From: Kaistella yonginensis
GTDB lineage: Bacteria; Bacteroidota; Bacteroidia; Flavobacteriales; Weeksellaceae
Direction of reading: 5' to 3'
Length of the DNA stretch: 64,000 bases
Assembly: GCF_030409525.1 (NCBI RefSeq)
Contig: NZ_JAUFQB010000022.1
Location: 114,239 to 178,238, forward strand
Positions 1 through 9,344 of this stretch are shown one piece after another; position 1 is the stretch's first letter; every line of letters begins with the position of its first letter. The notes beneath the pieces were generated by a model. It did no database searches, had not been told where the DNA came from, and saw only the letters and a program-made list of their open reading frames with translations. The position numbers and the translations under genes were made by a program.

Positions 1-1230
1 TCGAATCTCGGTCAATCGCAGAATATCTTCCTCGGTTACGGCCCGCAATAAATGTTGGGTATGCGGTTTCAATCCTTTGTCAATGGTCGCAATGACCTCG
101 TCCCAAGATTTAACTTCTTCAATATCGTGGTAGATTCTGTTCTCGATAAAAATTCTTTCCAACGAAGAAAAATGCCAATTTTCTTGCAATTCATGCAACT
201 CAATTTGCAGTTCTTTTTTAAGTAAAGAAACGGTATGATCTGTATTTTGTCTCAGAATTTCCGAAACATTCAGAAACATTGGTTTATTGCCAACAATCAC
301 GCAGGCATTGGGCGAAATTGGGATTTCGCAATCGGTGAAAGCGTATAACGCGTCAATCGTTTTATCTGGTGAAACATCATTGGCCAAGAAGATATTGATT
401 TCAACTTCATCTGAAGTGTTGTCTTCAATTTTCTTGATTTTAATTTTCCCTTTTTCATTGGCTTTAATAACGGAATCAATTAAATCTCCCGTATTTTTAC
501 CAAATGGAAGTTCGGTGATGCAAAGTGTATTTTTATCTTTTTGAATAATTCGGGCTCGGGCACGGATTCTTCCACCCCGTTCACCATCATTATAATTAGA
601 AACATCGAGCATTCCACCGGTAATAAAATCCGGAAAAATCTGAAATTTTTTACCTTTTAAATGGGCGATAGAAGCATCAATAAGCTCATTAAAGTTATGA
701 GGCATAATCTTGGTAGAAAGTCCGACGCCAATTCCCTCGACACCCTGAGCAAGCAATAAGGGAAATTTTACGGGTAAATCAATGGGTTCATTATTTCTGC
801 CATCATACGATTTAGCCCAATCGGTGGTCTTTGGATTAAAAACGACTTCCAAAGCAAATGGCGTTAATCTGGCTTCAATGTATCTGGCGGCGGCGGCAGA
901 ATCTCCGGTGAAAATATTTCCCCAGTTTCCTTGGGTATCAATTAATAATTCTTTTTGACCAATTTGCACCATCGCATCCGTAATTGAGGCATCACCGTGC
1001 GGGTGATACTTCATGGTGTTTCCTACGACATTCGCTACTTTGTTATATCTGCCATCTTCCAACTCCCGCATGGAGTGCATTATTCTTCTTTGTACAGGCT
1101 TAAACCCATCAAAAATAGAAGGAATGGCGCGGTCTAAAATTACATATGAGGCGTAATCTAAGAACCAGTCTTTATACAGACCTGAAACTTTTCTTAGGGA
1201 TTCTTCTTTGTGATTTTCTTGCTCTTCCAT
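1..1230 (-). CDS. parC: DNA topoisomerase IV subunit A, N-terminal part (cut by window edge)
   Basis: Breakage-reunion subunit of type IIA topoisomerase IV, which decatenates daughter chromosomes together with ParE. The 410 visible codons begin MEEQENHKEES and contain the winged-helix segment with KYHPHGD near residue 74 and the catalytic tyrosine Tyr117 in AAAARYIEAR. The frame is open to base 1, so the rest of the protein, including the C-terminal beta-pinwheel, lies outside the window. Its ATG shares one base with the stop of the upstream membrane-protein gene (TGATG), which implies translational coupling within a parE - membrane protein - parC operon. The nearby parE partner supports ParC rather than GyrA, although the two families are close. 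Confidence 0.95.
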   Translation of the reverse strand, partial: MEEQENHKEESLRKVSGLYKDWFLDYASYVILDRAIPSIFDGFKPVQRRIMHSMRELEDGRYNKVANVVGNTMKYHPHGDASITDAMVQIGQKELLIDTQGNWGNIFTGDSAAAARYIEARLTPFALEVVFNPKTTDWAKSYDGRNNEPIDLPVKFPLLLAQGVEGIGVGLSTKIMPHNFNELIDASIAHLKGKKFQIFPDFITGGMLDVSNYNDGERGGRIRARARIIQKDKNTLCITELPFGKNTGDLIDSVIKANEKGKIKIKKIEDNTSDEVEINIFLANDVSPDKTIDALYAFTDCEIPISPNACVIVGNKPMFLNVSEILRQNTDHTVSLLKKELQIELHELQENWHFSSLERIFIENRIYHDIEEVKSWDEVIATIDKGLKPHTQHLLRAVTEEDILRLTEIR

Positions 1231-1718
1231 CAACTAATCTGCGTGCTCTTTTTTTCTTTGTTATTTTTAATGACTTTGCTGAGCGAAAATTTTAAGTCAT
1301 TGAGTTCTTTTTTTGAAAGATAGGAAATATCATATCTTAATATTAGTGAATTGCTTCTTTTACTGGCAATCGTAAGGTATAACCTTTTCAAAACAAGGCC
1401 ATTTATTACTTCATAATGTAATAATTTATACTTCGGAAATTCATCATTAAGGTTTTTATCTAAAAATGAAATTACGTTTCTATTCTTAAAGTTTAAGGCT
1501 TCACCATCGCTGTCATATTCAAAAATTTGCCTGCCTCTGAAAAAAAATATTCCCATCAAAAGCAGCGGGATTATAAGGAGTAACCATTGTGACCAACCGA
1601 AGTAATCATAAATAAAATATTCAAACAAAAAGGCGGTTAAACCAAAAACCCAAACCACAATCACCAAAGTACTCAAGAAATTAAAGTAGTCGGCTTTGTT
1701 TTTATTATTAAGTCTCAT
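1230..1718 (-). CDS. Small membrane protein between parE and parC
   Basis: A 162-residue protein of unknown function. Two hydrophobic segments are visible at about residues 14-37 and 44-60, followed by a polar domain of about 100 residues with an alternating beta-like pattern (YEVINGLVLKRLYLTIASK) and a lysine-rich tail. The layout resembles small bacterial membrane proteins with a cytosolic PH-like domain, but this is only a resemblance. It starts 16 bases after the parE stop and its stop overlaps the parC start by one base, so it must be co-transcribed and probably co-translated with both topoisomerase subunits. I do not recognise a named family. Confidence 0.8.
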   Translation of the reverse strand: MRLNNKNKADYFNFLSTLVIVVWVFGLTAFLFEYFIYDYFGWSQWLLLIIPLLLMGIFFFRGRQIFEYDSDGEALNFKNRNVISFLDKNLNDEFPKYKLLHYEVINGLVLKRLYLTIASKRSNSLILRYDISYLSKKELNDLKFSLSKVIKNNKEKKSTQIS

Positions 1719-1734
1719 TTAGGAAGGTATTCTG

Positions 1735-3630
1735 CTAGTTATTTTCAACTGAATCAATTTCTACGGCGATTTCTTTTTTATCAATATCTGGATCTTCAAC
1801 AACCAAATTGTCGAGGATAAATAACTGGCGATCCGGCGTATTTTTACCCATGTAAAATTCTAATAATTGGTCAATGGTCTGATCTTTTCCGATAACAACA
1901 GGTTCTAGGCGAATATCCTTGCCAATAAAATGTTTAAATTCATCAGGGGAAATTTCTCCCAATCCTTTAAATCGCGTGATTTCGGGGTTTTTTCCTAATT
2001 CATCTAAGGCTTTTATCCGTTCTATTTCAGAATAGCAATATCGGGTTTCTTTTTTATTTCGAACCCTAAACAACGGCGTTTGCAGGATATATAAATGTCC
2101 GTTTTTAATTAAGTCAGGAAAAAATTGCAGAAAGAAAGTGATCATCAATAGTCGGATGTGCATTCCGTCAACATCCGCATCAGTGGCGATTATCACATGA
2201 TTATACCGCAAGTCTTCCAGTGAATCTTCAATATTTAAAGCAGCTTGAAGCATGTTAAATTCCTCATTTTCATACACGACTCTTTTGGTCAGACCATAAC
2301 AATTCAAAGGTTTTCCTTTTAACGAAAACACTGCCTGAGTTTCCACATCCCGAGATTTGGTAATTGAACCAGAAGCAGAATCACCCTCGGTGATAAAAAT
2401 CATGGTTTCTGCTTTTCTTAAAGCTTTTTGATCGTTGTAATGTTGTCGGCAATCACGCAATTTTTTATTGTGCAAAGAAACTTTCTTGGCTCTTTCGCGG
2501 GCTAATTTCTGAATTCCAGAAAGTTCTTTTCTTTCTCGTTCAGAAATAATAATTTTCCGGTGAATGGCTTCTGCAATATCCTGATTTTGGTGCAAGAAAT
2601 TATCGAGTTTATTTTTTAGGAAATTGGTAATAAAGGTTCTGACTGTTTCTTTGCCAGGTTCAATTTCGTTGGATCCCAATTTTGTTTTGGTTTGCGATTC
2701 GAACACCGGTTCAATTACTTTAATCGCCACCGCCGCAATGATTGATTTGCGAATATCGGCTGCCTCGAAATTTTTGTTAAAATATTCCCGAATGGTTTTT
2801 ACATAGGCTTCCCGAAATGCGTTTAAGTGCGTTCCACCTTGCGTGGTGTTTTGCCCGTTAACAAAAGAGAAATAGGTCTCCGACTGTGACTTATCGGAAT
2901 GCGTAATTGCGACTTCTATATCTTCATCTTTTAAATGAACGATCGGATATAAAATTTCACCTTCAATTTCTTCTTGCAGCAAATCTTTCAATCCATTTTC
3001 AGAGAAGTAGGTTTCGCCATTAAAAATTATTTTCAGGCCAGGATTGAGGTAGCAATAATTTTTGAGCATTTTCTCGATATACTCTTTTCTAAATTTGAAA
3101 TGGGTGAATATCGTGGTGTCAGGAATAAACGTGATTTCCGTACCGTTTCTATCGGTGGACTCTGCCTCTTTAAACTCTTTGGTAATGAGACCTTGAGAGA
3201 ATTCAGCGATTTTCATTTTTCCATCGCGAATTGATTTTACTTTGAAAAATTCTGAAAGGGCATTTACCGCTTTCGATCCTACTCCATTTAATCCCACGGA
3301 TTTTTTAAAGGCTTTGGAATCATATTTTCCACCGGTATTCATTTTAGAAACCGCATCGACTACTTTGCCTAAAGGAATACCACGACCATAATCACGAATG
3401 GTTGCTTGGCCATCGTCAATTTTTATTTCGATTCTTTTTCCAGATTTCATAACGAATTCATCGATGGAGTTATCGATAATTTCTTTGAGCAAGATATAAA
3501 TTCCATCGTCCGCCGAAGAACCATCACCCAACTTGCCGATGTACATTCCCGGTCGAAGTCGGATATGCTCTTGCCAATCGAGGGTTCTAATATTATCTTC
3601 GGAATAGTTCACAATAGTGTTTTCGCTCAT
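1735..3630 (-). CDS. parE: DNA topoisomerase IV subunit B
   Basis: ATPase subunit of topoisomerase IV. The 631 residues match the usual ParE length. Visible in order are the GHKL ATPase domain ([11 protein letters not shown] near residue 25, [13 protein letters not shown]), the transducer domain, and the TOPRIM domain with EGDSAS at residues 415-420 and DADVDG starting at Asp484, which bind the catalytic metal ions. The C-terminal [13 protein letters not shown] segment is typical of type IIA B subunits. The short length, without the insert seen in many GyrB proteins, and the downstream parC in the same operon favour ParE. It is the first gene of the operon and has a -7 promoter box upstream. 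Confidence 0.95.
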   Translation of the reverse strand: MSENTIVNYSEDNIRTLDWQEHIRLRPGMYIGKLGDGSSADDGIYILLKEIIDNSIDEFVMKSGKRIEIKIDDGQATIRDYGRGIPLGKVVDAVSKMNTGGKYDSKAFKKSVGLNGVGSKAVNALSEFFKVKSIRDGKMKIAEFSQGLITKEFKEAESTDRNGTEITFIPDTTIFTHFKFRKEYIEKMLKNYCYLNPGLKIIFNGETYFSENGLKDLLQEEIEGEILYPIVHLKDEDIEVAITHSDKSQSETYFSFVNGQNTTQGGTHLNAFREAYVKTIREYFNKNFEAADIRKSIIAAVAIKVIEPVFESQTKTKLGSNEIEPGKETVRTFITNFLKNKLDNFLHQNQDIAEAIHRKIIISERERKELSGIQKLARERAKKVSLHNKKLRDCRQHYNDQKALRKAETMIFITEGDSASGSITKSRDVETQAVFSLKGKPLNCYGLTKRVVYENEEFNMLQAALNIEDSLEDLRYNHVIIATDADVDGMHIRLLMITFFLQFFPDLIKNGHLYILQTPLFRVRNKKETRYCYSEIERIKALDELGKNPEITRFKGLGEISPDEFKHFIGKDIRLEPVVIGKDQTIDQLLEFYMGKNTPDRQLFILDNLVVEDPDIDKKEIAVEIDSVENN

Positions 3631-3666
3631 ATTTTGATGGGACTGTTTTATAAAATCAGTAACTCA

Positions 3667-3674
3667 CAAAAATA
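3667..3674 (-). promoter_or_regulatory. -7 promoter box for the parE operon
   Basis: TATTTTTG on the minus strand matches the Bacteroidetes consensus TAnnTTTG and lies 36 bases before the parE start codon. Confidence 0.5.
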
Positions 3675-3785
3675 GGGAAAGCAAACCAATTTTAAAAATT
3701 TTGGGGAGAAATAATTTTAAAGTTTTAAAATATGGAACTCAAGCTTGAATTGATTCATTTTCTATAAACCTTAATTCAAGTAGAT

Positions 3786-4847
3786 TTATGTTTGTGGCAA
3801 TGATTGGTGGTTGGCAGATTCTTGGTCAAGAATACTTTTTTCAATTTTATAAATTCTATAAAGAATTCCGGGTAAAGAGAGCATTACTGGACCGAAAACC
3901 AATCCCATCACTCCAAAAATCTTTAAGCCTAAAACAACTCCAAAAACGGTGATCAGTGGATGTATATCGGCCATCTCTTTCATCAGTGTAAATCTCAGAA
4001 CATTATCGATGCCGCCCACGAAAATTAAACAGTACCCCGTTAGAATTAAGCCGCCACTAACATCGCCGCTGGCAATTTGGTAGATACAAACCGGAATATA
4101 AACAAACATGGTTCCCAAAACAGGAACAATGGATGCTGCGCCCGTGAGCAACCCCCAAAAAATCGCATTGTCGACCCCAAAGATGGAATAACCGATGATA
4201 GCGATGACCCCCTGACTGAAACCTAAAATCGGAATTCCGTATGCATTGGATTTAATAAGCGCAATATTTTCCTGAATTAAAAATCGCTTACTTGCTTTAG
4301 ATAGTGGTAGAAGTTCTTTCAAAATCGCTTCCATACTTCGGGCCTTTAAAAGCATAAAATAAAGAATAAAAAGAGCGACGAAAATATTCGCAAAAGTTTG
4401 TCCCACCCATTGCACTGTTGAAGGAATATAGGAGGCCACTTTATTGACCAATTGTAAAACTTGGGAATGTGTCACACTGAAATCAAACCGCTGCAAAAAT
4501 TCATTATTTTCAAGTAAGATACGAACGGCATTGAATTTTTCTACAATAACTTCTCTGTTGCTGATGAGTTCATTGATTTTCGGCACCAGTATTTCAAGAA
4601 TAATCCACAATGGTATCGCAAAGGTGATGATGATTAAAAAAATAATCAGGGAAATTGATAGGTTTTTGTTGTATTTTTTTATTTCGATCAGTTTTAAATA
4701 AAATTTTCTTGTTAGCACATACAAAGTAATGGCGCCTAATAAGCCGGAGACAAAATAGTTTAATTCAATTAAAATAATCAGAATGAGCAGAAGCGCAATA
4801 AATAGAAGGGCTTTCTGAACATTTATTTTCTCAAAAAGTTTTTGCAT
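3786..4847 (-). CDS. AI-2E family transporter (UPF0118/PerM-like)
   Basis: A 353-residue polytopic membrane protein of the AI-2E exporter/PerM family; members export small molecules or ions, but the substrate cannot be told from sequence. Hydrophobic pairs sit at both ends (about residues 12-50 and 240-330), flanking a soluble segment around residues 90-140 that is typical of the family. The motifs GILYRIYKIEK at the end and VPVLGTMFVYIP fit the family's conserved C-terminal half. It is preceded by its own -7 box and is separated from the neighbouring Ca-ATPase by 69 bases, so it is probably transcribed alone. Confidence 0.85.
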   Translation of the reverse strand: MQKLFEKINVQKALLFIALLLILIILIELNYFVSGLLGAITLYVLTRKFYLKLIEIKKYNKNLSISLIIFLIIITFAIPLWIILEILVPKINELISNREVIVEKFNAVRILLENNEFLQRFDFSVTHSQVLQLVNKVASYIPSTVQWVGQTFANIFVALFILYFMLLKARSMEAILKELLPLSKASKRFLIQENIALIKSNAYGIPILGFSQGVIAIIGYSIFGVDNAIFWGLLTGAASIVPVLGTMFVYIPVCIYQIASGDVSGGLILTGYCLIFVGGIDNVLRFTLMKEMADIHPLITVFGVVLGLKIFGVMGLVFGPVMLSLPGILYRIYKIEKSILDQESANHQSLPQT

Positions 4848-4865
4848 ACTTCATTAATTTACAAT

Positions 4866-4873
4866 CAAATGTA
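4866..4873 (-). promoter_or_regulatory. -7 promoter box for the AI-2E transporter gene
   Basis: TACATTTG on the minus strand fits TAnnTTTG and ends 18 bases before the start codon. Confidence 0.5.
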
Positions 4874-4916
4874 TAAAACATTACTTAATTAAGTTTGATG
4901 AAAACGGGATAAATTT

Positions 4917-7568
4917 TTATTTTTTAAATCTCCATAGTATTTTATACAATTCTATAACCGTTAATGGTAGCAGTCCCAAAAAGAACGCCATGAGCCAGCC
5001 TTTTTGATCCAACATGTGAAGCTTAAATGCGTCGCGTAATATTGGGAGTGAAAGCACCAAAACCTGTAGTAAAATCCCCAGAATAATGGATCCAATTAAA
5101 TATCTATTGCTGAATAGTCCGATAACATATAGTGGTTTCTTGCTGTTTCGCAAGCCTAAAGAATAGAAAAGCTGTGCAAAGACTAAAACCATGAAAGCCA
5201 AAGTTCGTGCATTTTTCAAAACTTCATCGGGAATGTTTTTATCCATAGGGGAATAGCCGAGTTCATAAAAGCCGTACCAAAACGCAAAGATGCTGATTAA
5301 GCCAATAAAAATTCCGCCCAAAACCGCTTGCAGGCCAGCACCATGAGAAAAGAAATTCTCTGTGGTTTCACGGGGTTTTTCTTTCATCACATCAGGGTCA
5401 TCATTATCCATCCCCAAGGCAATGGCAGGTAAGGAATCGGTAATTAAGTTAATCCACAAAAGTTGTGTCGCAATCAGTGGTGAAGCCCAACCGATGAGTA
5501 AAGCAATAAACATCAGAATCACTTCACCCAGATTGCAAGTAAGTAGAAATAGGACTGATTTTTTAATATTGTTATAGATATTTCTGCCCAATTCAATCGC
5601 TTTGATAATGGTTGAAAAATTATCATCCGTCAAAATCATATCGGCTGCGCCTTTGGCAACATCAGTTCCGGTAATTCCCATAGCAACACCGATGTCGGCC
5701 GCGTTAAGAGAAGGCGCATCATTTACGCCATCGCCGGTCATAGAAACCACGTTTCCATTGGCCTTTAAAGCACGTACGATTTTTACCTTATGTTCGGGTG
5801 ATACTCTGGCATAGACCAAATAATTGTCTACGTTCTTTCGTAATTCTTCGTCACTGAAGTCATCGAGCTCAGGACCTGTAAGAACTTCACTCAGGTGTGC
5901 TGCAATGTTCAAATCTTTTGCAATGGCAAAGGCGGTATTTTTGTGATCACCGGTAATCATGATGGTTTTTATCCCGGCCTCTTTTGCTCGTTTTATGGCA
6001 GGTTTTACTTCATCTCTAGCAGGATCGATCATTCCTACCAAACCGAGCAAAACCAAATCCTCCTCCATTTCTTCAGGTTTTGTTTCCTGTGATGCTGGTT
6101 TATAAGCCAAAGCCAAAGTGCGCAATGCTTGATCGGACATTTCTCGGGCGGCTTTGCTAAAGTTTTTTAAATCGAGCTCGGTAATAGGCCGAATTTCACC
6201 ATCTGCAAAAATTCTGGTGCTAATTTTATTGAGGCTTCCCAAGGCACCTTTTGTAAAAATCTTGTAGTCGCCATCTTCTTCTCTCATCAGAACCGACATC
6301 ATTTTTCTATCGCTGTCGAATGACTGTTCATCGATTCTTTTTGTATTAATTTTTAGAAATTCGCGGTTAAGCCCAATGGTATCGCCGAGTGCTAAAAGTG
6401 CAACTTCTGTGGGATCGCCCGTTGAGTCACCCTTTTCAAGAGTGGCGTCTGAACAAAGAATCATTCCTTTCGTTAAAAACCGGACAGAATGCGGAAGGTT
6501 ATTTTTCTGTGTAAGCTCAATATCGATAAGTCCATCGGCGGTATAAACCTGGGTAACGGTCATTTTATTCATCGTTAATGTTCCCGTTTTATCCGAACAA
6601 ATTACATTTACAGAACCTAAAGTTTCCACCGCCGGAAGTTGTCTGATAATGGCATTTTTCTTTGACATTGAAGTAACTCCTATGGAAAGGACGACTGCAA
6701 CAATCGCTGCCAAACCTTCAGGAATAGAAGCCACTGCCAACGAAACCGAGATCAGAAACATTTCCGCTAAATCTCTTCCTTGAAACCAAGAAATGATAAA
6801 AATAAAAATACAAATTGCAACGGCGATTTTGCCCAGCATTTTTCCCAGTTGATTTAGGCGTTTTTCGAGCGGCGTTTTACTGTTTTCTTCATGATCAATT
6901 AGATGCGCAATTTTGCCCATCTCGGTTTTCATCCCTGTTTCTACAACCACACCAAGCCCTCGTCCGGCGGTGATAATGGAAGACATAAAAGCCTGATTCT
7001 TCTTTTCACCCAAAGGAATTTTCACCGCTTCGAAAATCGGTTCGGTCATCTTATTTTGCGGAACAGATTCCCCGGTCAGGGCAGATTCTTCACTCTGGAG
7101 GTTGGCGGCTTCGATGAGGCGTAAATCTGCTGGCACAATTCTACCCGCTTCCAATATAACAATATCGCCGGGTACAAGTTCAGCACTGTCAATTTCAGTG
7201 GTATGAGAATCTCTCTTTACCAATGCTTTTGGAGAGGACATTTTCATCAGTGCTTCGATGGCTTTTCCCGCCTGAACTTCTTGATAAACACCAATCCCAG
7301 CATTGATGAGAATTACTAAAATAATGATTATGGAATCCACGTATTCCCTCATAAAAAAAGTGATGACTACGGCTGCTAACAATACAAAAATCAGCCAGTC
7401 ATTCAATTGAGAAAGAAAAATCTGAAAAACTGTTTTCTTTTTTTTAGCCTCTAATTGATTCGGACCGTATTTCAGTTTTCTTTGATGAACTTCTTCGGAA
7501 GAGAGTCCTGTTTCGGGGTTAACTTTAAGTTCTTTTAAAGTGTCTTTTATCGATTTTGTAAACCACAT
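4917..7568 (-). CDS. Calcium-translocating P-type ATPase (type II)
   Basis: An 883-residue cation pump of the P2 class. It has an N-terminal cation-ATPase domain, the actuator motif TGES near residue 165, an M4 segment with VASIPEGLAAI, the phosphorylation site Asp326 in CSDKTGTLT, and the hinge motif MTGDGVNDAP. M5 carries NLGEVILMF and M6 carries NLITDSLPA, the Asn/Asp ligands expected for Ca2+ pumps. This supports Ca2+ (PMCA/SERCA-like) transport across the inner membrane, with Mg2+ or Na+ less likely. The canonical PEGLP is PEGLA here, so the family's second Pro-Ala step is altered by one residue. No clear -7 box was found upstream. Confidence 0.9.
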   Translation of the reverse strand: MWFTKSIKDTLKELKVNPETGLSSEEVHQRKLKYGPNQLEAKKKKTVFQIFLSQLNDWLIFVLLAAVVITFFMREYVDSIIIILVILINAGIGVYQEVQAGKAIEALMKMSSPKALVKRDSHTTEIDSAELVPGDIVILEAGRIVPADLRLIEAANLQSEESALTGESVPQNKMTEPIFEAVKIPLGEKKNQAFMSSIITAGRGLGVVVETGMKTEMGKIAHLIDHEENSKTPLEKRLNQLGKMLGKIAVAICIFIFIISWFQGRDLAEMFLISVSLAVASIPEGLAAIVAVVLSIGVTSMSKKNAIIRQLPAVETLGSVNVICSDKTGTLTMNKMTVTQVYTADGLIDIELTQKNNLPHSVRFLTKGMILCSDATLEKGDSTGDPTEVALLALGDTIGLNREFLKINTKRIDEQSFDSDRKMMSVLMREEDGDYKIFTKGALGSLNKISTRIFADGEIRPITELDLKNFSKAAREMSDQALRTLALAYKPASQETKPEEMEEDLVLLGLVGMIDPARDEVKPAIKRAKEAGIKTIMITGDHKNTAFAIAKDLNIAAHLSEVLTGPELDDFSDEELRKNVDNYLVYARVSPEHKVKIVRALKANGNVVSMTGDGVNDAPSLNAADIGVAMGITGTDVAKGAADMILTDDNFSTIIKAIELGRNIYNNIKKSVLFLLTCNLGEVILMFIALLIGWASPLIATQLLWINLITDSLPAIALGMDNDDPDVMKEKPRETTENFFSHGAGLQAVLGGIFIGLISIFAFWYGFYELGYSPMDKNIPDEVLKNARTLAFMVLVFAQLFYSLGLRNSKKPLYVIGLFSNRYLIGSIILGILLQVLVLSLPILRDAFKLHMLDQKGWLMAFFLGLLPLTVIELYKILWRFKK

Positions 7569-7676
7569 CGTGAGATTATATTTAAAAATAAGGGTACATA
7601 AAATGAAGTTGAAATTTAAGGATAATTCTTTTATTAAAAGGTATTTTCATGAGGATTAAAGGATGAATTAATCCAT

Positions 7677-7706
7677 AAAAAAAACCTTTCGTTAGAAAAG
7701 GTTTTT
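7677..7706 (-). terminator. Rho-independent terminator of the FMN reductase gene
   Basis: On the minus strand AAAACCTTT pairs with GAAAGGTTTT across a six-base loop and is followed by a run of T. It lies just beyond the reductase stop codon. Confidence 0.75.
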
Positions 7707-7722
7707 GAAAATAGTTGGATTT

Positions 7723-8268
7723 TTAGAATTTGTAAACCCAATTTGCATAAGCATCAATGTAGGTTTTTAGGAATTTTTCGGTTCTTTCGATGACAGTTTT
7801 TCCATCTTCTTGGAATAATTCGTGAACTTTGCCAAGGTACATTTCCGGTTGTTGCATCATGGGAACATCAAGAAAAACCACGGCCTGACGGATGTTATGG
7901 TTAGCTCCGAAGCCACCAATACCACTTGGAGAAGCAGTTACCACCGAACCCGGTTTTCCTTTCCAAACACTTTTTCCACCCGGTCGAGAAGCCACATCAA
8001 TGGCATTTTTCAGCACGGCGGGAATGGTGCGGTTGTATTCTGGCGAAACGAAAAGTACGCCATCCGAATTTTTAATTGTTTCCCGAAAATCAGTCCATTG
8101 TTTTGGTGGATTTTCCTCTAAATCTTCATTGTAAAATGGCAAATCCCCAATTTCTACAAGCTCCATATTTAAAGATTTAGGTGCTAAACGAATCAGCTCC
8201 ATGGCGATTTTTCTGTTGAATGATTCTTTACGTAAACTTCCGACTAAAACGGTGATTTTCTTTTCCAT
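7723..8268 (-). CDS. NADPH-dependent FMN reductase (flavodoxin fold)
   Basis: A 181-residue cytosolic flavoprotein of the NADPH-dependent FMN reductase family (ChrR/YieF-like), which reduces flavins, quinones or xenobiotic electron acceptors. The phosphate-binding loop GSLRKESFNRK is at residues 10-20, and the family's SPEYNRTIPAVLKNAID segment, which contacts FMN, is near residue 95. The length agrees with the family. It is a monocistronic gene with a clear terminator. Quinone reductase and azoreductase roles cannot be separated by sequence. Confidence 0.88.
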   Translation of the reverse strand: MEKKITVLVGSLRKESFNRKIAMELIRLAPKSLNMELVEIGDLPFYNEDLEENPPKQWTDFRETIKNSDGVLFVSPEYNRTIPAVLKNAIDVASRPGGKSVWKGKPGSVVTASPSGIGGFGANHNIRQAVVFLDVPMMQQPEMYLGKVHELFQEDGKTVIERTEKFLKTYIDAYANWVYKF

Positions 8269-8404
8269 ATTTTTAATTTGAACTCAAGATACGAATACTC
8301 GTTCTTACATTTCGATTCCAAATTATTTTTAACATAATTTTAATATCATTTCCTTAAAAAAGTAAAAGAATTACTCTTCACTTCGCTAAAATTTGTATTT
8401 GATT

Positions 8405-9208
8405 TTAATTTTTAATAAACTTCCTTGAAATTACTTCATTTCCATAATAAACATTAAGAATATATTGCCCGTTGGAAAGATCTTTAACATCAACAGTAGC
8501 GGAAGAAGTTTCCTTTACTTTTTTCCCAGTCATGTCAAAAATACGTACATTTTGTAATCCTTTTACATTTTGAATGTTCAGAAAGTCAGAAGTTGGATTT
8601 GGATAAATTGATAATTGGATTTTGTTTATAGCCGCAACACCCATATTTTCTTGGAAAACCACTTGTACATCATCTAAACCAATGAAGGCAATATCTGTAC
8701 AGTTGTAATGACGGAACACCAATTTCACTTTTTGGCCCGTATAAGCTGAAATATCTACAGAAATATTTTTCGCAACTTGCGTGTAACCTGCATCTAAAGT
8801 TTCTTCAAAAACCGGAGTTTCTGTTCCGGTGAATGTTGCGTTTTCTGAAATGACGTAGACGGCATAATGTTCCTCAAATATTTCTTCATCAAAAGCGCCA
8901 ACTTTAAATCGAAGAGTGAGCTGCCCGGAACTATTTGGCAAAGTAAATACGGGACTTGTTAAGGTGTTATCGGGCGTGAACGCTTCAAAATACCAAGACC
9001 AAGAGGTTGCAAAATCACCTGTGAATGCAGGCATATCATCTTCTTCTGCATTATAAAATTCCCATTTTTGACCATCTCCATCACGATCCGTATTTTCCCA
9101 TAACGCCACTTTTACAGGATCATTAAAATTGTCTTCAAAAACTACCGTTTGCGAAAATCCCAAAATCCCAAAAGTCAGCATTGAGAGCACTAATAAATTT
9201 TTTGTCAT
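8405..9208 (-). CDS. Secreted protein with T9SS type A sorting domain
   Basis: A 267-residue exported protein. An N-terminal signal peptide (about 19 residues, ending GFSQ) is followed by a jelly-roll domain resembling the choice-of-anchor J / MAM-like fold (VVFEDNFNDP at the start, FIGLDDVQV at the end). The last 70 residues form a Por sorting domain, starting IYPNPTSDFLNI and ending VISRKFIKN. Such proteins cross the outer membrane through the type IX system and are attached to, or released from, the cell surface. The ligand of the jelly-roll is unknown. A good -7 box lies 15 bases upstream. Confidence 0.88.
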   Translation of the reverse strand: MTKNLLVLSMLTFGILGFSQTVVFEDNFNDPVKVALWENTDRDGDGQKWEFYNAEEDDMPAFTGDFATSWSWYFEAFTPDNTLTSPVFTLPNSSGQLTLRFKVGAFDEEIFEEHYAVYVISENATFTGTETPVFEETLDAGYTQVAKNISVDISAYTGQKVKLVFRHYNCTDIAFIGLDDVQVVFQENMGVAAINKIQLSIYPNPTSDFLNIQNVKGLQNVRIFDMTGKKVKETSSATVDVKDLSNGQYILNVYYGNEVISRKFIKN

Positions 9209-9223
9209 AATATCAATTTATTT

Positions 9224-9231
9224 CAAATATA
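9224..9231 (-). promoter_or_regulatory. -7 promoter box for the T9SS cargo gene
   Basis: TATATTTG on the minus strand ends 15 bases before the start codon. Confidence 0.5.
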
Positions 9232-9344
9232 CAAATCGCAATTTAATCTGATAGCATATTACTGAAAATGCCTGATATTTTTGATTAGACAGAAAAAAGC
9301 GAGCTCAGGAGCCCACTTTACGATCTATATTATGTAAAATGAAA

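Noticed and set aside
3744..3780. Inverted repeat CTTGAATT…AATTCAAG after the AI-2E gene
   Set aside because: No T-run follows on the strand of the gene, so a terminator call is not supported.
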